From Gammaproteobacteria bacterium (lineage in GTDB: Bacteria; Pseudomonadota; Gammaproteobacteria; Xanthomonadales; Marinicellaceae): 56,434 bases of DNA. The stretch lies in contig JAUIGR010000016.1 of the NCBI GenBank assembly GCA_030430025.1, forward strand, positions 1 to 56,434, read 5' to 3'. Below are positions 44,076 through 52,686 of the stretch, piece after piece; the stretch's first letter is position 1, and each line of letters opens with the position of its first letter. The notes below the pieces were generated by a model. The model was not told where the DNA came from, did not search any database, and saw only the letters and a program-made list of their open reading frames with translations. A program made the position numbers and the translations under genes.

Positions 44076-44951
44076 TTATATCATATTTATTAGCATTTCA
44101 TTAAACACACACTCCGAGCATTCTTTCCTCCTGTTGTATCTATAACAAAATTCATCCATATACCTGTCAAGGTAACGAACGCTAACTTTGTGAAATTGAC
44201 CCACGATACCCCTTTTAACTAATGACCAGAATGATTCAATTGTATTGGTGTGAATTTCGCCGTTAGCATACTCATAAGAATGATTAATGGTGTAATGTTT
44301 CAAAATCGATGATACTTTCCTATAACCGCGGTACTCATCAGTGACTAAAACAGAGCCATTAGGATCGACATTCTTTCTGATTAATTCATTTAGATCTTTT
44401 GATTTTAGTGATTGTTTATCAACCTTCTGTGCTTTCACGTTTCCTTTTCGTTCTACCATACCCACAACTGGAGTTTTTTTAGTTCCACGACCTCGTGGGT
44501 TGCCTTTATCATCATCATTGTTCTTCTTGACTTTACGAGGCTTGCCACCAACATAAGTTTCATCCATTTCAACAATTCCCTGTAGTAATTCACCATCATC
44601 TTTCATGGCTTCACGTATTTTCATAGCCATACGCCATGCAGTATCTTTGTTTACTTCAAGGTCACGACCTAATTGACGTGCAGAGATACCTTTTTTAGCA
44701 TTGATGATTAATGACATGGCAAGAAACCACTTCTGAATAGGGATACGTGTATCGTGAAAGATGGTACCAATGGTAACAGAGAAAGACTTTTTACAAGAAT
44801 TACAGTGATGCCGTTTCTCTTTGGGCATTGGATATGTATTATCACTACCACAATAAGCACATTTGACACCATCAGACCAGCGGACAGACTCAAGATGATC
44901 AATACATGATTCTTGAGTTGGGAATTTTTGAAAGATTTTGATGATGTTCAT
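44076..44951 (-). CDS. IS1595-family (ISXO2-like) transposase
   Basis: A 291-residue transposase. An N-terminal zinc ribbon (CAYCGSD and HHCNSCKKSF) is followed by a helix-turn-helix region (GISARQLGRDLEVNKDTAWRMA). The ISXO2-like catalytic domain comes next, with acidic residues in VEMDETYVGGK, LVTDEYRGY and NTIESFWSLVK. The length and motifs are complete, with no frameshift, so it is probably active. It starts 54 bp from the right inverted repeat. Confidence 0.95.
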   Translation of the reverse strand: MNIIKIFQKFPTQESCIDHLESVRWSDGVKCAYCGSDNTYPMPKEKRHHCNSCKKSFSVTIGTIFHDTRIPIQKWFLAMSLIINAKKGISARQLGRDLEVNKDTAWRMAMKIREAMKDDGELLQGIVEMDETYVGGKPRKVKKNNDDDKGNPRGRGTKKTPVVGMVERKGNVKAQKVDKQSLKSKDLNELIRKNVDPNGSVLVTDEYRGYRKVSSILKHYTINHSYEYANGEIHTNTIESFWSLVKRGIVGQFHKVSVRYLDRYMDEFCYRYNRRKECSECVFNEMLINMI

Positions 44952-45004
44952 AACGGTTTCTCACTATTTATATGAACATTATAATGGATTAGATTACATG
45001 ATGC

Positions 45005-45026
45005 AACCAATTACTGGGACATTCCG
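45005..45026 (-). repeat. Right terminal inverted repeat of the IS1595-type element
   Basis: Minus-strand CGGAATGTCCCAG, then TAATTGGTT; partner of 42534-42555. Confidence 0.92.
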
Positions 45027-45034
45027 TTTTTTTA
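45027..45034. repeat. Target-site duplication, right copy
   Basis: TTTTTTTA, identical to 42526-42533. Confidence 0.88.
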
Positions 45035-45051
45035 TACTGGGGTGGATTAGT

Positions 45052-45097
45052 TAGTAGAACCTGAAAAATGGCAGGATGGACTTTTTCAGGGTTGACT
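45052..45097 (+). repeat. Family-1 interspersed repeat, minimal 46-bp copy
   Basis: TAGTAGAACCTGAAAAA is followed by a 12-base loop (TGGCAGGATGGA) and CTTTTTCAGGGTTGACT. It is just the two family ends joined, forming one hairpin of about 9 pairs. It lies between the IS1595-type element and the 3' end of the HD hydrolase gene. Confidence 0.75.
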
Positions 45098-45193
45098 GAT
45101 TAAGGGTTAAAATATCCTCAAAGCATATACGCTAAATGTGCAGTGAACAGTCAATATTCAAACCTGATTTTCCAGAATAATTCATCGATATTT

Positions 45194-45808
45194 TTAGTAA
45201 GAAAGAGTAAAGATAGCATCATTGATATTTTTTCTGGCTTGAGATTCAAATTGATTAAAAAAGACCTCATGATGATAGATCCTGTCTTTATTTAAAAAAT
45301 TTGTAAGTACTTCTTTTCTTTTTTTACGATATATGAAGCTAGGTATCCACTTGTATTCTTTTCTTATGTCTTTTTCGAATTGTCGATAGGTGGCTTCGTT
45401 ACTGCCTAAAATTGTAAGATCTATATCAATAATTAAATACTGATCTTGGTTAGATGGTTTGGTTGTGTGTAATGTTGCTAAAATCAGTTCCGTTATATTG
45501 TTGATGGTTTTTGAATCAGCGTCATTTTTTGTTAAAAAATCAGCGGCCCATTGTGCACTGTTAGTTTCATTTGATGACGAGTATGGATTGTATATGGCAT
45601 CATGGAACCATAAGGCAACTTCAACATTGGTAGGGTTTTGTGAAATCGACAGGCATGAATCTAAATGCATAAGAACAGCATTTAGATGTTTCAGGTTGTG
45701 ATAATGTCTATGTTTTTCTGAGTAAGCTTTGATCAATGCGTTATATGTTGTTTCATTTGAATGAAAACCCATACGATTCATGAGGATGTGCCATCTGTCT
45801 TTATTCAT
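45194..45808 (-). CDS. HD-superfamily metal-dependent phosphohydrolase (COG4339 type)
   Basis: A 204-residue protein with the HD pattern HYHNLKHL near residue 36, VALWFHDAIYNP near 64, and a later ILATLHTTK and DIDLTILG, which together give the metal ligands of this group. The family is predicted to hydrolyse phosphate esters; its substrate is unknown. It is upstream of nothing on its strand but follows the M28 peptidase gene by 45 bp, so both may share a transcript. That 45-bp gap contains a relic of a family-2 MITE end. Confidence 0.85.
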   Translation of the reverse strand: MNKDRWHILMNRMGFHSNETTYNALIKAYSEKHRHYHNLKHLNAVLMHLDSCLSISQNPTNVEVALWFHDAIYNPYSSSNETNSAQWAADFLTKNDADSKTINNITELILATLHTTKPSNQDQYLIIDIDLTILGSNEATYRQFEKDIRKEYKWIPSFIYRKKRKEVLTNFLNKDRIYHHEVFFNQFESQARKNINDAIFTLSY

Positions 45809-45810
45809 TT

Positions 45811-45840
45811 TTATCCTGAGTTACGGTTTATGCAATCTCT
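45811..45840 (+). repeat. Relic of one end of the family-2 MITE
   Basis: TTATCCTGAGTTACGGTTTA followed by TGCAATCTCT closely matches the right end of the MITE at 50.58-50.61 kb (TATCTTGAATCACGGTTTAT followed by GCAATGGTCTC). Confidence 0.6.
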
Positions 45841-45853
45841 ATTTTATTGTTGA

Positions 45854-48127
45854 TCAGTCAGCTACAAATCTTTGTACTGTGGTGATGCTATCTGTTAAAA
45901 CAGAAGGTTTTGGCATCTGTTCTATAGGTCTAGGGGGGATATCTAACTCAGGCTGGTGCAATAAATTAAAACCGATGCTTTGAATTTGCCAGTCGAAGAT
46001 ATTGCCTTCATCCAATTCAATTTGCATATCGAGTGTTTTCTTGCCATCTAAGTGATAAAGCAGAAAACGCGCTCCTGATTGAATCTTAACAGGAGTTTCG
46101 TTAATTAGGTAACGTCCATTGATGCTTAGCTTGTTAATGGTAATATCAGTATTGCTGTAAAAATGAACTTGATTGGTGTATTGATTTCCTTCATAAGAGA
46201 TGTGCTTTTTGACTGGATCATGGTTCAAGAGATCAACCACTTCGCTGATTTTTGCTGCGTTTAGTGGTACTTCCAGATCTTGCTTATTGATATGTCGAAC
46301 AGCTTGTCGGTAATTTTCATAAAATGTTTGTTGATCCATTTGATCATTGGTATTTGTAAAAAAAACTTTGTTCCATTCGGTTAATTGTTTATCCATACTG
46401 AGGAACCAACCGTGTTGTTCATCGATATCATACAAGTATGACAAACTGGTAGGGCGTTTAGAATCTATTGAGAACTGATCCTTATTGATGGTCAATGAAA
46501 ATAAGCCTAAAGGGAGTGATAATAGTATCAGTGTTTTCCACTTGGTTTGTTGTGTGGCCATTGGTGCAAATAAAGTAACCAGCCAAGTCAATAATAGTGC
46601 GGGAGCCCATATCATTTTTAACCCCATTGCTACTGGTAGTAAGGTCAATAATATAGCGATAGGTAGCAAGGCTAATGTGGCAAAAATCGAAACATAACTG
46701 TGAATTTTTGGAATATGGTTTGATAGCATTAAATAGAGCCAAGAAAAAACAGCGGGTAATAAGAGGTAGCTGCTGCCTGGTATTTTAATTGCTACAAAAG
46801 TAAAAACCAAAGACCATGTCAGTGCTGGTACCCATGCGATTGAGCCATTAACTCGTTTGATGAGGTTGCCCATCAAACCCATAGTCAGTGACAAGATCAA
46901 TAGCCAACAAACTAACATATATTCATGTCCCCAGTATGGAAACCCTTGGAGAATGTCGTTTAACTCAGGTTTAAACATGTTATATATAAGCCACAAAAAA
47001 CCTTTGGTTGCTATCCAGGCAACTAACATAATAAAGATAAAGACACCGCCACTTTTCAATAATAAGAGTCCCTTTTTTGGTTCTGTATTGGTACTGAATG
47101 TTAAAAGAGCCAAAAGCCAAGTTAATGCCATCAATAATGAACCAGACCAATCAGGCCATACCAGTAACCCAAACCCTGGGACTGTAAAATAAATCGAATC
47201 ATGGTTGCTGGATAGCTGTTCCAGATCCGTATTGGCTAAAGTAGGTAGCAAGGCTTTCAGTTGTAATGCTTGATGCATTAATGAATTATAGGATAAATGT
47301 TTGAGATCATCCTGTTCAGTATGGTAGTTAAAATGGTCATCAATAAAGGCAAAATTTAAACCTTGGATGTCTTTTTTTTGCTTGAATACAGTCATATCTG
47401 TGTCATTAGGAAGCAATTGATAAAGGTCGTAAATGAGTGACGAACTGACTGGAAAAGGTGGATTGGTAGATTGATATGTGTTAACTAAAGCTGCTGTGCC
47501 TGAAGTGGACTCGGGCCACATGATGACCGGACCGGATGAGCCTCGGGCTTCAAAATTTAATATCAGACCAATAGTGTCTGCCAAATGATGTTGGTCTACA
47601 AAAGCATGTGCTCCTAAAAGACCGAGCTCTTCACCGTCAGTAAAAAGTACCACGATGTCATTCTTTCGTTGTGCTTCTTGTTTCAAATAGCCACGAAGAA
47701 CCTCCAAAACTACAGCTATACCGGAGCCGGCATCGCCAGCACCTTTGGCAAACGGTTTGGCAGAGTCATAGTGAGACATCAGCATCAGTTTTTTTCTGGT
47801 GTTATTTTCTTTGGCGGGAAATTCAGCCACGATGTTAACAATTGGAGCAGTAATGCGGTGATTCGGGTTGTATCCTGTGGTTCTTTGTAATGTGACTTTA
47901 GCGCCCATCGCATTCAGTGTGTTAACTAAATAGCGTCTGACATCACGGTTAGAAATGCTTCCTGTTGGGTGGGCTTTCTTGGCTATTTTTTCTACATGTT
48001 TTATCACGTTTTCTAACCAGATGCCATCGTACATGATGTCTGAAGGGGTTCGTGATGGATAGCTGATCTGATAGCTGCCAAAAATAATGAGAATGAATAG
48101 TACGATATGAAGCAGATTTCTGATCAT
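45854..48127 (-). CDS. Membrane-bound M28-family metallopeptidase
   Basis: A 757-residue protein: an N-terminal signal anchor, an M28 (aminopeptidase/FXNA-like) domain of about residues 35-300, then seven to nine membrane helices (about 330-560) and a C-terminal soluble domain. The zinc ligands of the family are visible: H119 in SHYD, D132 in GAGDAGSG, the E166-E167 pair in DGEELGLLGA, E193 in NFEARG, and a histidine in FNYHTEQDD near 267. It resembles endoplasmic reticulum metallopeptidase 1-like proteins of bacteria, predicted to cut N-terminal residues from peptides outside the cytoplasm. The start at 48127 gives a proper anchor. Confidence 0.88.
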   Translation of the reverse strand: MIRNLLHIVLFILIIFGSYQISYPSRTPSDIMYDGIWLENVIKHVEKIAKKAHPTGSISNRDVRRYLVNTLNAMGAKVTLQRTTGYNPNHRITAPIVNIVAEFPAKENNTRKKLMLMSHYDSAKPFAKGAGDAGSGIAVVLEVLRGYLKQEAQRKNDIVVLFTDGEELGLLGAHAFVDQHHLADTIGLILNFEARGSSGPVIMWPESTSGTAALVNTYQSTNPPFPVSSSLIYDLYQLLPNDTDMTVFKQKKDIQGLNFAFIDDHFNYHTEQDDLKHLSYNSLMHQALQLKALLPTLANTDLEQLSSNHDSIYFTVPGFGLLVWPDWSGSLLMALTWLLALLTFSTNTEPKKGLLLLKSGGVFIFIMLVAWIATKGFLWLIYNMFKPELNDILQGFPYWGHEYMLVCWLLILSLTMGLMGNLIKRVNGSIAWVPALTWSLVFTFVAIKIPGSSYLLLPAVFSWLYLMLSNHIPKIHSYVSIFATLALLPIAILLTLLPVAMGLKMIWAPALLLTWLVTLFAPMATQQTKWKTLILLSLPLGLFSLTINKDQFSIDSKRPTSLSYLYDIDEQHGWFLSMDKQLTEWNKVFFTNTNDQMDQQTFYENYRQAVRHINKQDLEVPLNAAKISEVVDLLNHDPVKKHISYEGNQYTNQVHFYSNTDITINKLSINGRYLINETPVKIQSGARFLLYHLDGKKTLDMQIELDEGNIFDWQIQSIGFNLLHQPELDIPPRPIEQMPKPSVLTDSITTVQRFVAD

Positions 48128-48146
48128 CTGTAGCTTTGTAATGAAA

Positions 48147-48168
48147 AACAGTACTTTAACATACTGTT
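48147..48168. promoter_or_regulatory. Operator-like inverted repeat upstream of the M28 gene
   Basis: AACAGTA (48147-48153) and TACTGTT (48162-48168) are perfect 7-base arms 8 bp apart, 20 bp before the M28 start codon. The orientation is the reverse of a LexA box. Confidence 0.35.
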
Positions 48169-48349
48169 CTTATGATGGTTGCGAAGAAACGATTGTTGGC
48201 TGATTACCTGGTGCTAACGGTTTCAAATATGTACAAAAAACGTGAAAGATCTCTCAATTTGATTCAAAAAGTTATTTTTTTTTTGATTTGAATGAACTGA
48301 TTTATTTAAAAAATACGATGGTTTGTTTATAAAAATTGGAGATGCAAGT

Positions 48350-50095
48350 ATGTTTGTAAAGATCGTTGTTATATGGTCACTGTTAGTGACTGCTCAAGTC
48401 CAGGGGGGTGATAAGGTATTGGGCAATGGAGTACAGTTAAAAAATCAACAACAAGCATTCATCACTGTGGGTGCTGGTGGTAACTGTAATTATAATGAAG
48501 TCCAGACAGCTATTGACTCTGGTGACAGTGATGTGATCAGAATAGCGCGTGATAAAACCTATTTTGAAAATGTAATCATAGATAATAAGTCTATAGAGTT
48601 GTTGGGTGGTTATGCCAATTGTACAGACGCATCAAATGATATCAGCGATTCGCAACAAACCATTATTTCGGGTTTTGGAGATGGGTTTATAGTAAAGATA
48701 GAAACATCGTCTAATGAAAACCATGATGTCATTTTACGTCATTTATTTATGGGTAATGGCAATAAGGGGGTTCGTATATTGGCGCATGATTCAAGTATTA
48801 TGAATGTGACACTTGATCATGTTCGTAGTTACAACAATACTAATAATGGCGTTCACATTGAGTCAGCCACAGGAACACAAGCCCATGTCATCATCAATGA
48901 CAGTCAAATGGACTTTAATAAAGGTAGTGGAGTTCGCTGTGAGGGCTCGGGTGGCTCATTGATTTTGACAGGTCAAACCGTTATAGATAACAATCAGTTT
49001 TCAGGGGGAACAGGAGGTGGTGCTTGGGTTGTTGCTTGTGATTTAACTATTTATTCACCAACTTTGATTAGAGATAATGAGGCAAAATATGGTGGTGCTA
49101 TTGCAGCGAGTCAAGGATCGATAGTGACTTTATTTGGTGGTAGCGAGGGATGCGAAAATGGTATCTGTTTTGGTGACTGGTCAAGTCCTGTTGAGATATC
49201 CGGTAATGACGCTGAAAAATTTGGTGGTGGTTTTTATATTGGAAGTAATGCTGGGGTTCTTATGGCTAATGTTTTGATTAAAAATAATCAAGCGATTGAT
49301 AATGGTCTTGGAGGAGCATTGTACGTGGTAGACAGTGGTGTTGTTTTAGCAGCTGGTGGAGGTTCTCAAAGTGAAGAGGATTGTTGGTCGCCTGGTGCAT
49401 GTTTGCAATTTGTGGGCAATAAAGCAAGTCAAAGAGGAGGGGTTGTCTATTCATCAACCAATGCTACAGTTGATATTACTGGTGCATTGATAACGAGTAA
49501 TCGAGCTGATGAAGGAATAATTTCATATTCATCCGAAGGTGGGGAGGTGAATATTACCAATTCAGTTATTGCGAACAACGGTCAAAATGGTGATGGTTAC
49601 AGTGATACTTATTTGTTTAGTAATAAAAATGGTGGTCAATTAGTTTTGCATTATGTTACTGTCGCAGAAAATCACAGTACTTCATCGTTGATTAGCAATC
49701 TAAGTGATGGTGAAGTTAATGTCCATTCGTCTATTATTTTGGATCAGTTTCAACCAGTTTTTAGTGGTGAAGTACTTCAATCATATTTTGGGTGCGTGAT
49801 AGCTCATGAAAATCTAAGCTTTAATGCTGATGAGTCAGTGTCTACAGTCAATTATAATTTAGACCAAATATTTGTTAATCCGATACAAGGTGATTACCAT
49901 TTGGTGGGAGGATCTCCCGCTATTGACTATTGTTATGATATTCCTAATTATTCGATTAATGAAGACCTCGATGGTGACTTAAGAGGTATCGATAATCCCA
50001 GCATGATTGATTTACACGGTGTTTATGATATTGGTGCAGATGAGTCTGATGCTTTTTGGGAGGATGATTTGATTTTCGAGGATGGGTTCGAATAG
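48350..50095 (+). CDS. Secreted right-handed beta-helix protein, choice-of-anchor Q type
   Basis: A 581-residue exported protein: a signal peptide (MFVKIVVIWSLLVTAQVQG), a long beta-helix of short repeats with GGG and SNN turns (residues 40-480), and a C-terminal choice-of-anchor Q motif (SPAIDYCYD ... DLDGDLRG ... DIGADE). The tail DDLIFEDGFE closes it. Such proteins are cell-surface or secreted, often polysaccharide- or adhesion-related. The ATG at 48350 has GGAG upstream and matches the decayed paralogue; an upstream TTG is rejected. The upstream ACGATGGT(T/C)T motif is also shared with that paralogue, so the two come from duplication including the promoter. Confidence 0.85.
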   Translation: MFVKIVVIWSLLVTAQVQGGDKVLGNGVQLKNQQQAFITVGAGGNCNYNEVQTAIDSGDSDVIRIARDKTYFENVIIDNKSIELLGGYANCTDASNDISDSQQTIISGFGDGFIVKIETSSNENHDVILRHLFMGNGNKGVRILAHDSSIMNVTLDHVRSYNNTNNGVHIESATGTQAHVIINDSQMDFNKGSGVRCEGSGGSLILTGQTVIDNNQFSGGTGGGAWVVACDLTIYSPTLIRDNEAKYGGAIAASQGSIVTLFGGSEGCENGICFGDWSSPVEISGNDAEKFGGGFYIGSNAGVLMANVLIKNNQAIDNGLGGALYVVDSGVVLAAGGGSQSEEDCWSPGACLQFVGNKASQRGGVVYSSTNATVDITGALITSNRADEGIISYSSEGGEVNITNSVIANNGQNGDGYSDTYLFSNKNGGQLVLHYVTVAENHSTSSLISNLSDGEVNVHSSIILDQFQPVFSGEVLQSYFGCVIAHENLSFNADESVSTVNYNLDQIFVNPIQGDYHLVGGSPAIDYCYDIPNYSINEDLDGDLRGIDNPSMIDLHGVYDIGADESDAFWEDDLIFEDGFE

Positions 50096-50114
50096 TTGTG
50101 ACACGTTTATAAAT

Positions 50115-50141
50115 AAAATGGATCCACGGATGGATTCTTTT
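50115..50141 (+). terminator. Possible terminator of the beta-helix gene
   Basis: GGATCC (50120-50125) pairs with GGATTC (50132-50137, one G-U), flanked by AAAA and TTTT that could extend the stem; a weak U-run follows. Confidence 0.45.
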
Positions 50142-50386
50142 AATGTCTTGTCTATATTAGTTGCCAGTATGAGTCGTTCATACACATATATAAAATATTG
50201 TGTTGTTAGTTTGATCTAATCTACATTGATGAAATGGTAAAATGTCGCGATGCTCTACGAGTAGACAGATAACCATAAAGTTATTCTGTTGTGATATTTT
50301 TTGTATCAATTTTCGGATTAGGTTAGTAGTTAGTAGGTTCACTGCCCAACAGTTATTATATTAACCATTTGACTTCAATTTTTATA
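50142..50386. other. Intergenic stretch without recognised features
   Basis: AT-rich sequence between the beta-helix gene and the family-2 MITE. I see no open frame with a ribosome-binding site, no strong hairpin and no promoter. The last five bases (TTATA) are the left target duplication of the MITE. Confidence 0.6.
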
Positions 50387-50611
50387 GAGACCTTTGCATA
50401 ATTCTGAATCATTGAAAAAAAGAGATAAAATCTTAAAGTTCAAGGAAGCAAATGAATGTAATAGGCCAAGTTTGTTTCTTTGGCGGTTTGCTACAGGCAA
50501 GAAGCCAAAGAATAAAAACTGTATAGGCCGTCTGCTATTGCAAAGTTTGCTGACGCAGAAATTTAAGATTTTAGACTTTTTATCTTGAATCACGGTTTAT
50601 GCAATGGTCTC
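50387..50611. mobile_element. Family-2 MITE (225 bp)
   Basis: Inverted ends of 15 bp: GAGACCTTTGCATAA at 50387-50401 and, on the other strand, GAGACCATTGCATAA at 50611-50597 (one mismatch). They are flanked by TTATA on both sides (50382-50386 and 50612-50616). Inner inverted sequence continues with ATCTTAAA near 50428 and TTTAAGAT near 50562. Short open frames on both strands have no ribosome-binding sites and come from this symmetry. No transposase is inside, so it would need one from a related element elsewhere. The remaining 200 bp to 50812 hold nothing clear. Confidence 0.75.
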
Positions 50612-50812
50612 TTATAGCTTGTAGGTGAGCCATTCGATCCATCAGAGAAGCTAAGCAAGTCGTTGATTTTAGTCTTTCACTTAGGATTTTATTGATATAG
50701 TGATTGAATTTTTGGTTTGACTATCACTTTTGAGGTTTATAAAACAATGGTTTGCTTGACTATTTGTGATAGGATTGTACTTAGATACAGAACTCACACA
50801 TACTAAGTATAT

Positions 50813-52657
50813 ATGGAAGGACAGTTACTGGCCAATGCGGCCCAACCACATACCATTGGCGTCATGGTTTTGACTCTGGTTGCGTTGTTTTTATTTGCTC
50901 GAGACAATATTCCACTGCAAACCTCTAGTTTGTTTATACTTTGTGTGCTTATTCTAGGTTTTCATGTTTTTCCTTATACCCTGCCGGATGGTTCGATATT
51001 TCCTATAAAAACTTTTTTTCTGGGTTTTGGTAATGAGGCTTTGATTGCTGTTTGTGCTTTGATGGTTGCTGGGCAAGCTTTAGTGAGAACGGGGGCGATG
51101 GAACCAATAGGTCGATTTCTTGCGAAGATTTGGAAAATCAATCCATCGGCATCACTGTTAATGACGCTGCTCACTGGAGCCGTGTTGAGCGCCTTTGTTA
51201 ATAATACCCCTATTGTGGTACTGTTGTTACCTGTTTTGATCAGTGTTTCGTTACGTACTGGACAACCTACAGCGGGTTTGTTGTTGCCTATGGGGCTAGC
51301 CACATTGCTCGGTGGTATGGCGACCACTATCGGTACATCGACTAATTTATTGGTAGTCAAAGTAGCTGAAGAATTAGGTGTTCCTGAAATAGGTATGTTT
51401 GATTTTGTAGTGCCCGTGAGTATTACAGCTTTTGTTGCTATTCTGTATTTGTGGTTGGTTGTTCCACGTATTTTGCCAGACAGGAAGCCGCCATTAGCTG
51501 ATACTTCACCAAGAATTTTTTCTGCAGAGATCCAGATCAATGCTGGTGGTTTTGCTGATAAGAAAACGTTGGCAAAAATCAGAGAAAAAACCGGTGGCAA
51601 AATCAATATACAGCGCATTGTAAGAGGGGAAGGTTTGTCTATCGCGACATTACCAGATGTAGTCCTGAAAGCAGGTGATCGGTTAGTTATTATGGATACA
51701 GCAGATAATCTGCGTGATTTTGAAGTTGAATTGGGTGGTTCGTTGTATTCTGGTGGTGATGAGGTTAACGATAATCATCCTTTATCTGCAGGGGGTCAGG
51801 CCATTGCTGAATTAGTGGTCACTTCTGGTTCATTATTAGATCGAGTACGCGCTGGTGATGCCAGGTTGAGCAGCAAATATGGTTTGACGCTATTAGCTGT
51901 TCATTCACATGGAAAAGAAACTACCGCTAATACTAAAGGTATTGATGACTTGATTTTTAGACCGGGTGATGTATTGCTGGTGCAAGGATCAGTGAAGGCT
52001 ATTCAGGAAGTCAAAAATGCAGGTTCTTTGTTGGTATTGGATGGAGGAGAGGAGTTGCCACACACAAGTAAGGCGCCTTTGGCTTTAGCAGTCATGGCTG
52101 CGGTTGTGGGTTTGGCTGCTTTTCGGGTGATGCCGATTTCGATCAGTGCTGTTTTAGGTTGTTTTGTTTTGATTGCAACGGGTTGTTTACGCTGGCGTGA
52201 TGCAACACATGCGTTAAGTGCTCAAGTCATATTTATCATTGTGGCTTCTCTGGCACTAGGTTCAGCACTGATGGCTACAGGTGGTGCTGATTTTCTAGCC
52301 AATGTGTTTGTCGTTGCGACTAGGGGTTTGTCTCCAGGTGTGGTTTTAGGCATTTTGATCTTTTCTATTGGTATCATGACTAATGTGGTTTCTAATAATG
52401 CGGCAGCAGTAATCGGTACACCAATTGCTGTGAGTATAGCTCAACGACTTGGGATGCCGGTCGAACCTTTTGTTTTGGGTGTACTGTTTGGCGCTAATTT
52501 GAGTTTTGCTACGCCAATGGCGTATCAAACCAATTTGTTAGTCATGAATGCTGGTGGTTATAAATTTATTGATTTTGTTAAAGTTGGTGTACCATTGATG
52601 CTAATTACATGGGCTATGCTGACCGGTATGTTAACTTGGGTGTATCATTTGTATTAA
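50813..52657 (+). CDS. SLC13/DASS-type permease with two TrkA-C domains
   Basis: A 614-residue protein: membrane helices at about 15-215, a cytoplasmic insert of two TrkA-C (RCK_C) domains at about 225-410 (for example RVRAGDARLSSKYGLTLLAV and IFRPGDVLLVQG), then more helices to the end. Conserved transport motifs include FVNNTPIVVLLLPV near 125, IGTSTNLLVV near 178 and SNNAAAVIGTPIAVSIA near 525. Family members move sulfate, dicarboxylates or other anions, with RCK_C domains as likely ligand sensors. The substrate is not evident. It lies 29 bp before the GCS2-CBS gene and is probably co-transcribed. Confidence 0.88.
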   Translation: MEGQLLANAAQPHTIGVMVLTLVALFLFARDNIPLQTSSLFILCVLILGFHVFPYTLPDGSIFPIKTFFLGFGNEALIAVCALMVAGQALVRTGAMEPIGRFLAKIWKINPSASLLMTLLTGAVLSAFVNNTPIVVLLLPVLISVSLRTGQPTAGLLLPMGLATLLGGMATTIGTSTNLLVVKVAEELGVPEIGMFDFVVPVSITAFVAILYLWLVVPRILPDRKPPLADTSPRIFSAEIQINAGGFADKKTLAKIREKTGGKINIQRIVRGEGLSIATLPDVVLKAGDRLVIMDTADNLRDFEVELGGSLYSGGDEVNDNHPLSAGGQAIAELVVTSGSLLDRVRAGDARLSSKYGLTLLAVHSHGKETTANTKGIDDLIFRPGDVLLVQGSVKAIQEVKNAGSLLVLDGGEELPHTSKAPLALAVMAAVVGLAAFRVMPISISAVLGCFVLIATGCLRWRDATHALSAQVIFIIVASLALGSALMATGGADFLANVFVVATRGLSPGVVLGILIFSIGIMTNVVSNNAAAVIGTPIAVSIAQRLGMPVEPFVLGVLFGANLSFATPMAYQTNLLVMNAGGYKFIDFVKVGVPLMLITWAMLTGMLTWVYHLY

Positions 52658-52686
52658 TGAGCATCGGTATTGATTAGGTTTGAATT

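Larger units (their letters stand above)
42534..45026 (-). mobile_element. Complete IS1595-type element with passenger genes (2493 bp)
   Basis: Terminal inverted repeats of 22 bp lie at 42534-42555 and 45005-45026, both beginning CGGAATGTCCCA and differing at one position (the 13th). Perfect 8-bp target duplications (TTTTTTTA) flank them. Inside are an ISXO2-like transposase near the right end and three other genes: an 84-residue membrane protein, a 38-residue basic protein and a 173-residue putative DNA-binding protein. There are also two strong terminators and a structured leader. Only about a third of the length is transposase. Some IS1595-family members are known to carry passengers. The intact ends, duplication and transposase suggest a recent insertion. 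Confidence 0.93.

Noticed and set aside
44341-44556. Frame opposite the transposase
   Set aside because: It lies wholly within the transposase gene, which has all family motifs.
50394-50588. Short open frames on both strands within the 50.4-50.6 kb repeat
   Set aside because: No ribosome-binding sites or family likeness. They mirror each other because the MITE is partly palindromic.
50974-51618. 214-codon frame on the minus strand inside the SLC13-type gene
   Set aside because: Antisense shadow of a well-supported membrane protein gene with clear motifs; no signal peptide, ribosome-binding site or family match.
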